The position numbers were made by a program, and so were the translations under genes. Below are positions 1 to 8,240 of a stretch of 64,000 bases of DNA, piece after piece. This stretch comes from Jeotgalicoccus meleagridis (GTDB lineage: Bacteria > Bacillota > Bacilli > Staphylococcales > Salinicoccaceae): the NCBI RefSeq assembly GCF_903994045.1, contig NZ_CAJEWD010000009.1, positions 1 through 64,000 on the forward strand. Direction: 5' to 3'. Within the stretch, counting starts at the first letter, position 1, and each line of letters begins with the position of its first letter. The notes beneath the pieces are model-generated. The model saw nothing but the letters and a program-made list of their open reading frames with translations, was not told the DNA's origin and did not search any database.

Positions 1-94
1 GCCACACCTGTTCCCATGTCGAACACAGTAGTTAAGCTCTCCAGCGCCGATGGTAGTTGGACTGACGTCCCGCAAGAGTAGGACGCTGCCAGGC
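1..94 (+). rRNA. rrf: 5S rRNA, 3' part (truncated by window start)
   Basis: The first 94 bases match the 3' part of a Firmicutes 5S rRNA: the segment around CCATGTCGAACACAG and the closing AGGACGCTGCCAGGC are recognisable. The 5' end lies outside the window. The tRNA array that follows shows this is the end of an rrn operon. Confidence 0.93.
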
Positions 95-163
95 TAATAT
101 TTTAATAAAATGTAAAATTCATATTGATTTTTTATTAATAATATAAGATAATAAATACTTAAT

Positions 164-239
164 GGAGAATTAGCTCAGCTGGGAGAGCATCTGCCTTACA
201 AGCAGAGGGTCGGCGGTTCGAACCCGTCATTCTCCACCA
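164..239 (+). tRNA. tRNA-Val(TAC)
   Basis: Complete cloverleaf with acceptor GGAGAAT pairing to ATTCTCC, anticodon loop CTTACAA and CCA encoded. First tRNA after the 5S gene. Confidence 0.97.
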
Positions 240-243
240 TCTA

Positions 244-319
<76 letters not shown>

Positions 320-328
320 TAATACTAA

Positions 329-401
329 GAGCCATTAGCTCAGTCGGTAGAGCATCTGACTTTTAATCAGAGGGTCGCAGGTTCGAATCCTGCATGGCTC
401 A
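329..401 (+). tRNA. tRNA-Lys(TTT)
   Basis: Acceptor GAGCCAT pairs with ATGGCTC; anticodon loop CTTTTAA; CCA not encoded. Confidence 0.97.
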
Positions 402-412
402 CATTTGAAATA

Positions 413-497
413 GCGGGTATGGCGGAACTGGCAGACGCGCTAGACTTAGGATCTAGTGCCTTCGGGCGTGGGGGTTCGACTCCCTTTACCCGCACCA
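413..497 (+). tRNA. tRNA-Leu(TAG)
   Basis: Class II tRNA with long variable arm; anticodon loop CTTAGGA; CCA encoded. Confidence 0.96.
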
Positions 498-525
498 TAT
501 TAAATTATTTAAAAAAGATAAATCA

Positions 526-600
526 GCGGAAGTAGTTCAGTGGTAGAACACCACCTTGCCAAGGTGGGGGTCGCGGGTTCGAATCCCGTCTTCCGCTCCA
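526..600 (+). tRNA. tRNA-Gly(GCC)
   Basis: Anticodon loop TTGCCAA, canonical GG in the D-loop and TTCGAAT T-loop, so an ordinary translational tRNA-Gly; CCA encoded. Contrast with the unusual tRNA-Gly at 2090. Confidence 0.97.
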
Positions 601-606
601 GTTTAA

Positions 607-695
607 GCCGGGGTGGCGGAACTGGCAGACGCACAGGACTTAAAATCCTGCGATAAGTGATTATCGTACCGGTTCGATTCCGGTCCTCGGCACCA
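607..695 (+). tRNA. tRNA-Leu(TAA)
   Basis: Class II cloverleaf with long variable arm; anticodon loop CTTAAAA; CCA encoded. Confidence 0.96.
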
Positions 696-707
696 TTAGT
701 TTTATTT

Positions 708-781
708 GCGCCCATAGCTCAATTGGATAGAGCGTTTGACTACGGATCAAAAGGCTAGGGGTTCGACTCCTCTTGGGCGCG
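708..781 (+). tRNA. tRNA-Arg(ACG)
   Basis: Acceptor GCGCCCA pairs with TGGGCGC; anticodon loop CTACGGA; discriminator G; CCA not encoded. Confidence 0.96.
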
Positions 782-796
782 CTTATAATATAATAA

Positions 797-870
797 CGGG
801 AAGTAGCTCAGCTTGGTAGAGCACTTGGTTTGGGACCAAGGGGTCGCAGGTTCGAATCCTGTCTTCCCGA
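797..870 (+). tRNA. tRNA-Pro(TGG)
   Basis: Acceptor CGGGAAG/CTTCCCG; anticodon loop TTTGGGA; discriminator A; CCA not encoded. Confidence 0.97.
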
Positions 871-905
871 TTCTATTTTATAATAGATATCACTTTTAAT
901 TTAAT

Positions 906-981
906 GGGGGCTTAGCTCAGCTGGGAGAGCGCCTGCCTTGCACGCAGGAGGTCAGCGGTTCGATCCCGCTAGTCTCCACCA
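906..981 (+). tRNA. tRNA-Ala(TGC)
   Basis: Anticodon loop CTTGCAC within CCTGC/GCAGG stem; CCA encoded. Confidence 0.97.
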
Positions 982-1020
982 TTATTAAGTTAGTACTTGT
1001 TAGTTTATAAAATTTAACTC

Positions 1021-1097
1021 GGCGGCGTAGCTCAGCTGGCTAGAGCGTACGGTTCATACCCGTGAGGTCGGGGGTTCGATCCCCTCTGCCGCCACCA
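1021..1097 (+). tRNA. tRNA-Met(CAT), elongator
   Basis: Acceptor GGCGGCG pairs with its 3' partner with one wobble; anticodon loop TTCATAC. Body resembles the B. subtilis elongator tRNA-Met; CCA encoded. Confidence 0.94.
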
Positions 1098-1101
1098 TTA
1101 A

Positions 1102-1178
1102 GGACCTTTAGCTCAGTTGGTCAGAGCAAACGGCTCATAACCGTTGGGTCGCAGGTTCGAGTCCTGCAAGGTCCACCA
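1102..1178 (+). tRNA. tRNA-Ile2(CAT), lysidine-type
   Basis: Anticodon loop CTCATAA, but the body (GGACCTTTAGCTCAG) is that of the Firmicutes tRNA-Ile2, whose C34 is converted to lysidine by TilS to read AUA. CCA encoded. Identity rests on family similarity. Confidence 0.87.
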
Positions 1179-1197
1179 TAACTTAATTTTATATCGC

Positions 1198-1290
1198 GGA
1201 GGAATACCCAAGTTCGGCTGAAGGGATCGGTCTTGAAAACCGACAGGGGCTTAACGGCTCGCGGGGGTTCGAATCCCTCTTCCTCCGCCA
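1198..1290 (+). tRNA. tRNA-Ser(TGA)
   Basis: Class II cloverleaf, acceptor GGAGGAA/TTCCTCC, anticodon loop CTTGAAA, discriminator G; CCA encoded. Confidence 0.96.
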
Positions 1291-1311
1291 TTTTTATTTT
1301 AATATTATTAT

Positions 1312-1383
<72 letters not shown>

Positions 1384-1395
1384 TTATCTATGTTT

Positions 1396-1471
1396 GGTCC
1401 CGTGGTGTAGCGGTTAACATGCCTGCCTGTCACGCAGGAGATCGCGGGTTCGATTCCCGTCGGGACCGCCA
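1396..1471 (+). tRNA. tRNA-Asp(GTC), copy 1
   Basis: Anticodon loop CTGTCAC; CCA encoded. Part of an fMet-Asp-Phe triplet repeated at 51585-51836. G34 makes it a queuosine tRNA, the pathway of queG at 12494. Confidence 0.97.
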
Positions 1472-1489
1472 TTATAATTAAATATAAGT

Positions 1490-1565
1490 GGTTTAGTAGC
1501 TCAGTTGGTAGAGCATGTGATTGAAGCTCACAGTGTCGGCGGTTCGATTCCGTCCTGAACCACCA
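1490..1565 (+). tRNA. tRNA-Phe(GAA), copy 1
   Basis: Anticodon loop TTGAAGC; acceptor GGTTTAG/CTGAACC has one T-G wobble that copy 2 (51764) does not have; CCA encoded. Confidence 0.96.
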
Positions 1566-1570
1566 TTTAA

Positions 1571-1643
<73 letters not shown>

Positions 1644-1650
1644 TATTTAC

Positions 1651-1731
1651 GGAAGGGTAGCGAAGTGGCTAAACGCGGCGGACTGTAAATCCGCTCCTTC
1701 GGGTTCGGCAGTTCGAATCTGCCCCCTTCCA
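1651..1731 (+). tRNA. tRNA-Tyr(GTA)
   Basis: Class II (long variable arm), acceptor GGAAGGG/CCCTTCC, anticodon loop CTGTAAA; CCA not encoded. Confidence 0.96.
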
Positions 1732-1738
1732 TTTGTAT

Positions 1739-1809
1739 AGGGGTATAGTTCAATGGTAGAATAGAGGTCTCCAAAACCTTTGATGTGGGTTCGATTCCTA
1801 CTACCCCTG
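1739..1809 (+). tRNA. tRNA-Trp(CCA)
   Basis: Acceptor AGGGGTA/TACCCCT, anticodon loop CTCCAAA, discriminator G; 3' CCA not encoded. Confidence 0.95.
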
Positions 1810-1829
1810 CTTTATTAATTTAGTAATAT

Positions 1830-1906
1830 GGCGGTTGTGGTGAAGTGGTTAACACACCGGATTGTGGTTCCGGCATGCGTGGGTTCGATCCCCATCAGCC
1901 GCCCCA
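1830..1906 (+). tRNA. tRNA-His(GTG)
   Basis: Anticodon loop TTGTGGT; genome-encoded G at -1 opposite C73, the histidine identity element; CCA encoded. Confidence 0.95.
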
Positions 1907-1909
1907 TAT

Positions 1910-1981
1910 TGGGCTGTAGCCAAGCGGTAAGGCAACGGGTTTTGGTCTCGTGACGCGAAGGTTCGAATCCTTCCAGCCCAG
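1910..1981 (+). tRNA. tRNA-Gln(TTG)
   Basis: Acceptor TGGGCTG/CAGCCCA, anticodon loop TTTTGGT, discriminator G; CCA not encoded. Confidence 0.95.
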
Positions 1982-2006
1982 TTTTTAATTTAAAAAGTAA
2001 TCCTTT

Positions 2007-2077
2007 GGCGCCATAGCCAAGTGGTAAGGCAGAGGACTGCAAATCCTTTATCACCGGTTCAAATCCGGTTGGCGCCT
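2007..2077 (+). tRNA. tRNA-Cys(GCA)
   Basis: Acceptor GGCGCCA/TGGCGCC, anticodon loop CTGCAAA, discriminator T (U73, a cysteine identity element); CCA not encoded. Confidence 0.96.
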
Positions 2078-2089
2078 TTTATATTAAAT

Positions 2090-2164
2090 GCGGAAGTAGT
2101 TTAGTGTTTAGAACATGCTTCTTCCTGAAGCAAGACATAGGTTTAAATCCTATCTTCCGCTCCA
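2090..2164 (+). tRNA. tRNA-Gly(TCC), probable non-proteinogenic (cell-wall) type
   Basis: Foldable cloverleaf with acceptor GCGGAAG/CTTCCGC, anticodon loop CTTCCTG and encoded CCA. Two conserved elements are lost: the D-loop reads AGTGTTTA, where G18-G19 are replaced, and the T-loop is TTTAAAT, where C56 is replaced, removing the G19-C56 tertiary pair. This is the known signature of staphylococcal non-proteinogenic tRNA-Gly, which avoids EF-Tu and supplies glycine to Fem ligases for the peptidoglycan bridge. A canonical Gly(TCC) at 51844 can serve translation. The cell-wall role is inferred from structure. Confidence 0.85.
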
Positions 2165-2208
2165 TATTTTTTAAAAATGAAGACTTATAGTCTTTTTTTT
2201 TATAATGA

Positions 2209-2292
2209 GCCACCGTGGCGGAATTGGCAGACGCGTTGGACTCAAAATCCAATTCTCGTTAGAGAGTGTCGGTTCGATCCCGACCGGTGGTA
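2209..2292 (+). tRNA. tRNA-Leu(CAA)
   Basis: Class II cloverleaf, anticodon loop CTCAAAA, discriminator A, CCA not encoded. Last gene of the rrn-linked array. Confidence 0.95.
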
Positions 2293-2295
2293 TAT

Positions 2296-2333
2296 AAGAC
2301 CTAATCGTTGTTTTCAATGGTTAGGTCTTTTTT
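2296..2333 (+). terminator. Intrinsic terminator of the rrn/tRNA array
   Basis: AAGACCTAA pairs with TTAGGTCTT and is followed by a T-run, four bases after the last tRNA. Confidence 0.9.
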
Positions 2334-2375
2334 AATAGGATTTAGTGAAAAAATTCTCAAATTATTCATGAATTT

Positions 2376-2390
2376 TGTGAAAATATCACA
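2376..2390. promoter_or_regulatory. Candidate operator upstream of psuK
   Basis: TGTGA-AAATA-TCACA is an inverted repeat with perfect 5-bp arms, about 90 bases before psuK. It resembles CRP/FNR- or Rex-type half sites, but the spacing is 5 instead of 6, so the regulator is unknown; the HTH of PsuK itself is one possibility. Confidence 0.35.
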
Positions 2391-2477
2391 TAATGTCTGT
2401 TGATTTGTGTTAAAATAAGTTTTTATTGCTTAAAATAATATAATATAAGCAATAAAAAGTGAGTTAGGAGGATTAGA

Positions 2478-3575
2478 ATGCATCCTAAAGAAAATGACGT
2501 TTTAGAACATATAAAAGTAAACCCTTTTATTTCACAATCTGAGCTGGCTAAAAAGCTCGGTCTTACAAGCTCATCTGTATCATCAATTATTTCTGATCTT
2601 ATTAAAAAAGAATTTATTCAAGGTCAAGCTTATGTCTTAAATACAGAATTTCCTATTGTTTGTATTGGTGCAGCTAACGTGGATAGAAAGTTCTTTGTCA
2701 ATGAAGAGTTGATACATGGTACCTCTAACCCGATTCAGTCATCTCAGTCAGTCGGTGGAGTTGCACGTAACATAGGAGAGAATCTTGGCCGCTTAGGAGA
2801 AAATGTTGCTTTAATCACGACACATGGTGCTGATAGTGAATGGCAAACAATATCTGATTTAACCTCACCTTTTATCAACCTAGATTTTGCACAGTATGTA
2901 GAAGGACAATCAACAGGTTGTTATACTGCATTATTAAGTAATGATGGTGATATGGAATACGGCTTAGCAGATATGGACATATATGACCATTTAACTCCAG
3001 AGGTATTGATTAAACAAACATACATATTAAAGCGTGCAAAGTGTATAATCGCAGATTTAAATACGCCTAAAGTCACTCTAGAGTTCTTAACTGCATACGC
3101 AGAAAAACATAATTTAAATCTTGTACTTATTCCAGTATCCGGACCTAAGATGGACCGTCTACCAGATAATTTAAATTCTGTTGACTGGTTAATCGTCAAT
3201 AGGGATGAAACTGAAGCACAATTTAATATTAAAATTAATAATGATCAAGAATTGATGGATGCAGCAGCCTTGTGGACGGATTTAGGAGTTCGTAATGTCA
3301 TTGTTACGAATGGCGTCAAATCCATAGCTTACAGCAATAAGAACGGTGATCAGAAGGTATATGACATTACACCATCAGATAAGGTAGTAGATGTCACAGG
3401 AGCAGGAGATTCGTTCTCTAGTGCAATTATCTTTGGATGGTTGAAAGGCTATTCAGTTGATGATATCGTCAAAATGGCAATGGCTAATAGTCGTAAGACC
3501 ATTGAAACACCTTTTACTGTTCGTGAAGATTTATCTGAAAAGCAATTAATTAAAGACATGGAGGAAGTTAAATGA
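2478..3575 (+). CDS. psuK: Pseudouridine kinase with N-terminal winged-helix domain
   Basis: PfkB-family sugar kinase that phosphorylates pseudouridine to pseudouridine 5'-phosphate, the first step of its catabolism. The kinase domain fills about residues 60-365, with the family anion-hole motif DVTGAGDSF at 305-313 (catalytic Asp311). Residues 1-60 form a winged helix-turn-helix (SQSELAKKLGLTSSSVSSI), so the protein may also regulate transcription. The ATG follows GGAGG with good spacing. The stop overlaps the psuG start by four bases (ATGA), indicating translational coupling. The substrate is assigned mainly from the psuG partner; the HTH role is inference. Confidence 0.9.
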   Translation: MHPKENDVLEHIKVNPFISQSELAKKLGLTSSSVSSIISDLIKKEFIQGQAYVLNTEFPIVCIGAANVDRKFFVNEELIHGTSNPIQSSQSVGGVARNIGENLGRLGENVALITTHGADSEWQTISDLTSPFINLDFAQYVEGQSTGCYTALLSNDGDMEYGLADMDIYDHLTPEVLIKQTYILKRAKCIIADLNTPKVTLEFLTAYAEKHNLNLVLIPVSGPKMDRLPDNLNSVDWLIVNRDETEAQFNIKINNDQELMDAAALWTDLGVRNVIVTNGVKSIAYSNKNGDQKVYDITPSDKVVDVTGAGDSFSSAIIFGWLKGYSVDDIVKMAMANSRKTIETPFTVREDLSEKQLIKDMEEVK

Positions 3576-4483
3576 ATCATTTAATCGATTTACATCCTGA
3601 GGTTAAAGAAGCTTTAGAAAATAACAAGCCTGTTATCGCTTTAGAATCTACAATTATTTCACACGGTATGCCATACCCACAAAACGTTGAAATGGCAACA
3701 ACTGTAGAAAACATCATCCGCGAAGGTGGTGCTGTGCCAGCAACAATTGCAATCATGGATGGAAGAATCAAAGTTGGTCTAGATGAAGAATCATTAGAGA
3801 AACTTGGAAACTCTGAAGGCGTTGCTAAAGTTTCACGTCGTGATCTAGCAGAAGTTATTGCAACGAAAAGAATTGGTGCAACAACTGTAGCTTCAACGAT
3901 GATCTGTGCTGAAATGGCAGGAATTAAATTCTTCGTAACTGGTGGAATTGGTGGCGTACACCGCGGTGTTGAAGAGACAATGGATATCTCTGCTGACTTA
4001 GACGAACTTGGTAAAACAGATGTTGCTGTAATCTGTGCTGGAGCTAAATCAATCTTAGACTTAGATAGAACAATGGAATACTTAGAAACTAAAGGTGTAC
4101 CAGTGATTGGTTATCAAACTGAAGTATTACCAGCTTTCTTCACACGCACAAGTGATATTAAACTTAACACTGTTACTGAAACTACTGATGAAATTGCAAG
4201 CATCATTAAAGCAAAACACGATCTTGGACTTGAAGGTGGCGTAGTAATCGCTAACCCAATTCCAGAAGAAGATGAATTAAATAAAGATTACATCGATGGA
4301 ATTGTTCAAGAAGCAGTTAAAGAAGCTGAAGAAAATGGAATTGGTGGTAAAGATTCAACACCATTCTTACTAGGTAAAATTGTAGAGAAAACTGAAGGAA
4401 AATCATTAGAAGCAAACATTAAACTTGTTTACAATAATGCAAAAGTTGGCTCACAAATTGCTGTAGATTACTTCAATAAATAA
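3572..4483 (+). CDS. psuG: Pseudouridine-5'-phosphate glycosidase
   Basis: Cleaves the C-glycosidic bond of pseudouridine 5'-phosphate, giving uracil and ribose 5-phosphate. At 303 residues it has the usual length of the PsuG (YeiN/IndA) family. Recognisable conserved blocks are ALESTIISHGMPYPQN near the N-terminus, TTVASTM and the glycine-rich FVTGGIGGVHRG. Translationally coupled to psuK through a four-base overlap; the two form a complete two-step salvage operon ended by the terminator at 4498. Confidence 0.95.
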   Translation: MNHLIDLHPEVKEALENNKPVIALESTIISHGMPYPQNVEMATTVENIIREGGAVPATIAIMDGRIKVGLDEESLEKLGNSEGVAKVSRRDLAEVIATKRIGATTVASTMICAEMAGIKFFVTGGIGGVHRGVEETMDISADLDELGKTDVAVICAGAKSILDLDRTMEYLETKGVPVIGYQTEVLPAFFTRTSDIKLNTVTETTDEIASIIKAKHDLGLEGGVVIANPIPEEDELNKDYIDGIVQEAVKEAEENGIGGKDSTPFLLGKIVEKTEGKSLEANIKLVYNNAKVGSQIAVDYFNK

Positions 4484-4497
4484 TTGCTAGATATAAG

Positions 4498-4537
4498 CCC
4501 TAATCCTTACATTTAATGTAGGATTAGGGTATTTTAT
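4498..4537 (+). terminator. Intrinsic terminator after psuKG
   Basis: CCCTAATCC pairs with GGATTAGGG, extended by inner TACA/TGTA, followed by a T-rich tract. Confidence 0.88.
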
Positions 4538-4574
4538 TATATAAGGGAATAAAAAATTGAAGAGGGTGCGGAGT

Positions 4575-6281
4575 GTGACGGAATTTATTAAATATCTTTC
4601 TTTAAAAAAAGATGAAAGTGGAGATAATTTATACTTCATTTCTGATGAAACAACAAAGAGAGAACTTCATCGTTATAATTTAAATAATGAAGAGCTAATT
4701 CAAGTAACAAATGAAAAAGAGAATGTGAAAAACTTTTGGCATGTGGATGAAGGTCTTTTGATTGCTACAGATTACAACGGTAATGAAAGAGAACAACTCA
4801 CTTACATAAAAAACGGCAGTGTTCAAAAAATTACTGATGACGGTGATTACTATCATCATTACGGTGTGTATATGAAAGATCATTTTATCTTTCTTAGAAA
4901 CCATCACGATGGTAAGGACTTTGACCTAGTAAAATATAGTCAAGGACAGTTAGAAGTTATGGCTACTTTTGAGCGTCCAACTTCCATAGTTTCAAAATTT
5001 GATGATGAAAAAATCATTCTAAGTCAGCAAGTAAATAATATTGATAAAGAAATTTATCTCTTTAATATACATACAGGGGAGTATAAAAAAACACCATTAT
5101 CGATTGGGCGTTTTTCAAACTACCGTTCTTTAAATGAAGAAACAGCCGTCTTTACGAGTGATTATCTTGAAGGACATATGAACTTATATCTCTTAAATAA
5201 AGAAGACTTTTCATTTAGAAAGCTCACATATTTTAAATGGGATATTGAAAAGCTCTTAATATTAAATGATAAAGAAACTGTTGTATTTGAAGTGAACAAG
5301 AAAGGTTTCAGTCAGCTTTTTCAATATAAGGTCACCGAAGATATTTTAGAACTATTAGACTTTCCAACTGATGGTGTCATTCACTCAATTCAAAATATAG
5401 ATAGTAAACTATATATGATTTATTCCAGCATGAATCAACCGCATATTGTTTGTTCATACGATCTCATGAGACATGAATTAATAAAATTATTTGGCAATGA
5501 GGATCTTAAAGAACCGATGACTGTCAGCCATTCAACTTACCCGTCCTTTGATGGACTTGATGTGCCATATTATCTATATGAACAAGCAGGTGAGAACTTA
5601 TCGACTGCCATTCATGTGCACGGAGGACCTGAGTCTCAAGCAAGACCTGAATTTAATGAGCTGTACTATAAACTTTATAAGGAAGGCTTCCAAATTGCTG
5701 TACCGAATATTAGAGGTTCTACTGGCTATTCTAAATTCTATATCGGTCTTGATAACCAAGAAAAGAGAATGGATGCAGCAAAAGACGTCGTATCTCTAAG
5801 AAGTCACTTATGTGCAGTACATGATGCGAATCCAGAAAACATTTTTATTATGGGCCGAAGTTATGGTGGCTTTATGACTCTACTGCTCATTACTCAATTC
5901 CCTAAATTGTGGAGAGCTGCGGTGGATATTGTTGGGATTTCTCACTTTACTACCTTACTGTCGAACACACCTGCATGGCGAAGGGATAACCGCTCATATG
6001 AATACGGCTTTATCGGTAAACATGATGAGTTTATGCAGTGTATTGCACCATTAAATAATGCACATAGAGTAAGGTCTCCTTTAAAAATATTCCATTCACA
6101 TCACGATGTGAGAGTACCTTTCTCTGAATCGACTCAAATGTATGAAAAAATGAAAGAAGTGCATAAAGATGTTGAACTAATCGTTTACGAAAACGAGGGA
6201 CATCAATATTTGTATACTGAAAATCAAGATGATATGAATGCTAGAATTGTTAAATTCTTTAAAGAAGAGACTAAGAAATAA
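4575..6281 (+). CDS. S9 family (prolyl oligopeptidase-type) peptidase
   Basis: Cytosolic serine peptidase of the acylaminoacyl-peptidase/prolyl-oligopeptidase clan. The first 320 or so residues look like a beta-propeller; the rest is an alpha/beta hydrolase. Counting from this start, the triad is Ser429 (GRSYGGFM), Asp511 (HDVRVP) and His543 (NEGHQY); HVHGGPESQ gives the oxyanion-hole HGGP. No signal peptide is present. A GTG at 4575 with GAGGG upstream is preferred; a TTG at 4557 would add six residues. Likely trims oligopeptides; the physiological substrate is unknown. Confidence 0.88.
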   Translation: MTEFIKYLSLKKDESGDNLYFISDETTKRELHRYNLNNEELIQVTNEKENVKNFWHVDEGLLIATDYNGNEREQLTYIKNGSVQKITDDGDYYHHYGVYMKDHFIFLRNHHDGKDFDLVKYSQGQLEVMATFERPTSIVSKFDDEKIILSQQVNNIDKEIYLFNIHTGEYKKTPLSIGRFSNYRSLNEETAVFTSDYLEGHMNLYLLNKEDFSFRKLTYFKWDIEKLLILNDKETVVFEVNKKGFSQLFQYKVTEDILELLDFPTDGVIHSIQNIDSKLYMIYSSMNQPHIVCSYDLMRHELIKLFGNEDLKEPMTVSHSTYPSFDGLDVPYYLYEQAGENLSTAIHVHGGPESQARPEFNELYYKLYKEGFQIAVPNIRGSTGYSKFYIGLDNQEKRMDAAKDVVSLRSHLCAVHDANPENIFIMGRSYGGFMTLLLITQFPKLWRAAVDIVGISHFTTLLSNTPAWRRDNRSYEYGFIGKHDEFMQCIAPLNNAHRVRSPLKIFHSHHDVRVPFSESTQMYEKMKEVHKDVELIVYENEGHQYLYTENQDDMNARIVKFFKEETKK

Positions 6282-6283
6282 TA

Positions 6284-6320
6284 AGAAGAGACTAAACAAA
6301 CTTGTTTAGTCTCTTCTTTT
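6284..6320. terminator. Bidirectional terminator
   Basis: AGAAGAGACTAAACAA pairs with TTGTTTAGTCTCTTCT, flanked by A- and T-rich tracts. It serves the peptidase on plus and the marR-type gene on minus, whose last codons lie in the hairpin. Confidence 0.88.
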
Positions 6321-6743
6321 GCTTAAGTGATTAAATTTAAATAATAGGGTAGTGAAGTTTTCAATTTCTTCTTTTGTCCACTCATTAGAGATCGTATTAA
6401 AACGCTCTTGTCTTTTTGAGCGCGCGCGTTTTAAGGTCTCTTTTCCTTCAACAGTTAAATCATACTTGTAGGCACGTCTATCAGTTTCGGAAGAAATTTT
6501 CTTGATTTTATCTTGTTTTAATAATTCAGCAGCTTGACGACTGACAGTAGAGATGTCTAGAAATAAATGTTCAGATAACTGTTTTACTCCCATAGCACCT
6601 TCTTCTGATAGTAATAATAGTATTAAATAACTCGCAGATTTTAATTCTTGAGACTCACTGATTTTTGAGGTGCGATATTTTAATTGTCTAACCAGCATAC
6701 CAAGCTGCAATTCTAGTTTTTCTAAAGCTTGATCATGATTCAT
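6306..6743 (-). CDS. MarR family transcriptional regulator
   Basis: A 145-residue winged-helix regulator. The recognition region reads GVKQLSEHLFLDISTVSRQAAELLKQDKI, with a DRRAYKY wing, both typical of MarR proteins that repress until a ligand binds. It is transcribed divergently from the drug transporter at 6839. The shared intergenic region carries a palindrome over the transporter promoter, so it most likely represses that gene and itself. The ligand is unknown. Confidence 0.88.
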   Translation of the reverse strand: MNHDQALEKLELQLGMLVRQLKYRTSKISESQELKSASYLILLLLSEEGAMGVKQLSEHLFLDISTVSRQAAELLKQDKIKKISSETDRRAYKYDLTVEGKETLKRARSKRQERFNTISNEWTKEEIENFTTLLFKFNHLSKRRD

Positions 6744-6773
6744 TTATGGCGACCTTTCAGAATAATTTATTAT

Positions 6774-6802
6774 TTGACTTTGAATATAGTTGTATTATAC
6801 AA
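6774..6802 (+). promoter_or_regulatory. Promoter and MarR-type operator of the efflux gene
   Basis: TTGACT (6774-6779), 16-base spacer, TATACA (6796-6801). The -10 lies in the palindrome TTGTAT-T-ATACAA (6790-6802); a further TTGTAT half site follows at 6812. A repressor bound here would block RNA polymerase. Assignment to the neighbouring MarR protein is inference. Confidence 0.6.
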
Positions 6803-6838
6803 TTACTTCTGTTGTATGTCTAGGAAAGAAGGAAATAT

Positions 6839-8239
6839 ATGTCAAATAACTTAGAAAATAATCAAAACTTAACTACTAGGAGTCGCACTGTCCTAATGGC
6901 GGTATTGTTGTCAGGGGCTTTTGCGGCTATTTTAAATCAAACGCTGTTAGCGACTGCAATTCCACATATCATGAATGATTTAAAGCTGGATGCTGATGTT
7001 GCACAGTGGTTACAATCTGTTTTTATGCTTGTCAACGGAATTATGATTCCAATTACTGCTTTCTTAATTAATAAATTTTCTACAAGATCTTTATTCTTTA
7101 CAGCACTGTCACTGTTTGGACTCGGTACTTTAATTTGTGGTATTTCCCCAAATTTCTCTATTTTACTCGCTGGTAGAATACTACAAGCAGCAGGTGCCGG
7201 TATTGTGATGCCATTAATGCAAACGATCCTATTTCTAACTTATCCTAAATCTGAACGTGGTAAGGCTATGGGAATGTTTGGATTAGTAATTAGTTTTGCT
7301 CCAGCTATAGGACCGACTTTATCAGGTTGGTTTGTAGAAATATACCCTTGGAGAGGACTATTCTGGATTATCGTACCAATTGTTGTCATTGATATTATTG
7401 TTGCTTACTTTATTTTAAGAAATGTGACTAAAACAACGAACCCAAGTCTAGATATGACATCAATTGTCTTATCAACACTTGGTTTTGGTGGTCTACTATA
7501 CGGCTTTAGTGCTGCCGGAAATTCCGGATGGTTGAGTGTATCAGTCATTCTTCCTATCATCGTTGGAGCTTTAGCACTGTTCTTCTTTATCAGACGTCAA
7601 AATAAACTTGATGAACCAATCTTAGAATTTGGAGTATTTAAAAATAAAGTATTTACTTTATCTACACTACTCGGAATGATTGTCTTTATGGCTATGATTG
7701 GTGGAGCAGTCATACTTCCTATCTTTATGCAGACCATGCTTGGTTTCTCAGCTATGGAATCTGGCATGATGTTACTACCAGGTGCCATACTCATGGGAAT
7801 CATGAGTCCTGTTACAGGTCGTCTTTACGACAGATACGGGGCACGTTGGTTAGCCATTATCGGTCTTTTAATAGTGACTGTGACGACACTGATGTTTTCA
7901 AATCTGGATACAGCAACAACATTCACTTACTTAGCAGTAGTTAACACATTTAGAATGCTAGGTGTTGCCATGGTTATGATGCCAGTGACAACAGCAGGTT
8001 TAAATCAAATTTCAAACACTTTAGTGCCACATGGTACTGCTATGAACAACACGATGAGACAAGTAGCAGGTGCAGTAGGAACTGCCTTACTCGTATCGAT
8101 TATGACAGGAACTATGAAACCTGAAGAAGGTGTTGAGGGAATGATTCACGGCGTCAACGTCTCTTTCTTTTTTGCAGCAACACTTGCTTTTATTGGATTT
8201 ATTTTAGCCTTTTGGTTAAGAGAACCAAAAGAAAATTAA
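6839..8239 (+). CDS. MFS multidrug efflux transporter, DHA2 (EmrB/LmrB/QacA) type
   Basis: Proton-driven exporter in the cytoplasmic membrane. The 466 residues contain at least 12 hydrophobic spans. Recognisable motifs are LLATAIPHIMNDL in the first helix, the motif-A region FSTRSLF, and GRILQAAGAGIVMPLMQT, which is typical of the LmrB/EmrB group. Divergent from a MarR regulator with an operator between them, the usual arrangement of inducible drug efflux. The substrate cannot be read from sequence. Confidence 0.88.
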   Translation: MSNNLENNQNLTTRSRTVLMAVLLSGAFAAILNQTLLATAIPHIMNDLKLDADVAQWLQSVFMLVNGIMIPITAFLINKFSTRSLFFTALSLFGLGTLICGISPNFSILLAGRILQAAGAGIVMPLMQTILFLTYPKSERGKAMGMFGLVISFAPAIGPTLSGWFVEIYPWRGLFWIIVPIVVIDIIVAYFILRNVTKTTNPSLDMTSIVLSTLGFGGLLYGFSAAGNSGWLSVSVILPIIVGALALFFFIRRQNKLDEPILEFGVFKNKVFTLSTLLGMIVFMAMIGGAVILPIFMQTMLGFSAMESGMMLLPGAILMGIMSPVTGRLYDRYGARWLAIIGLLIVTVTTLMFSNLDTATTFTYLAVVNTFRMLGVAMVMMPVTTAGLNQISNTLVPHGTAMNNTMRQVAGAVGTALLVSIMTGTMKPEEGVEGMIHGVNVSFFFAATLAFIGFILAFWLREPKEN

Positions 8240-8240
8240 A

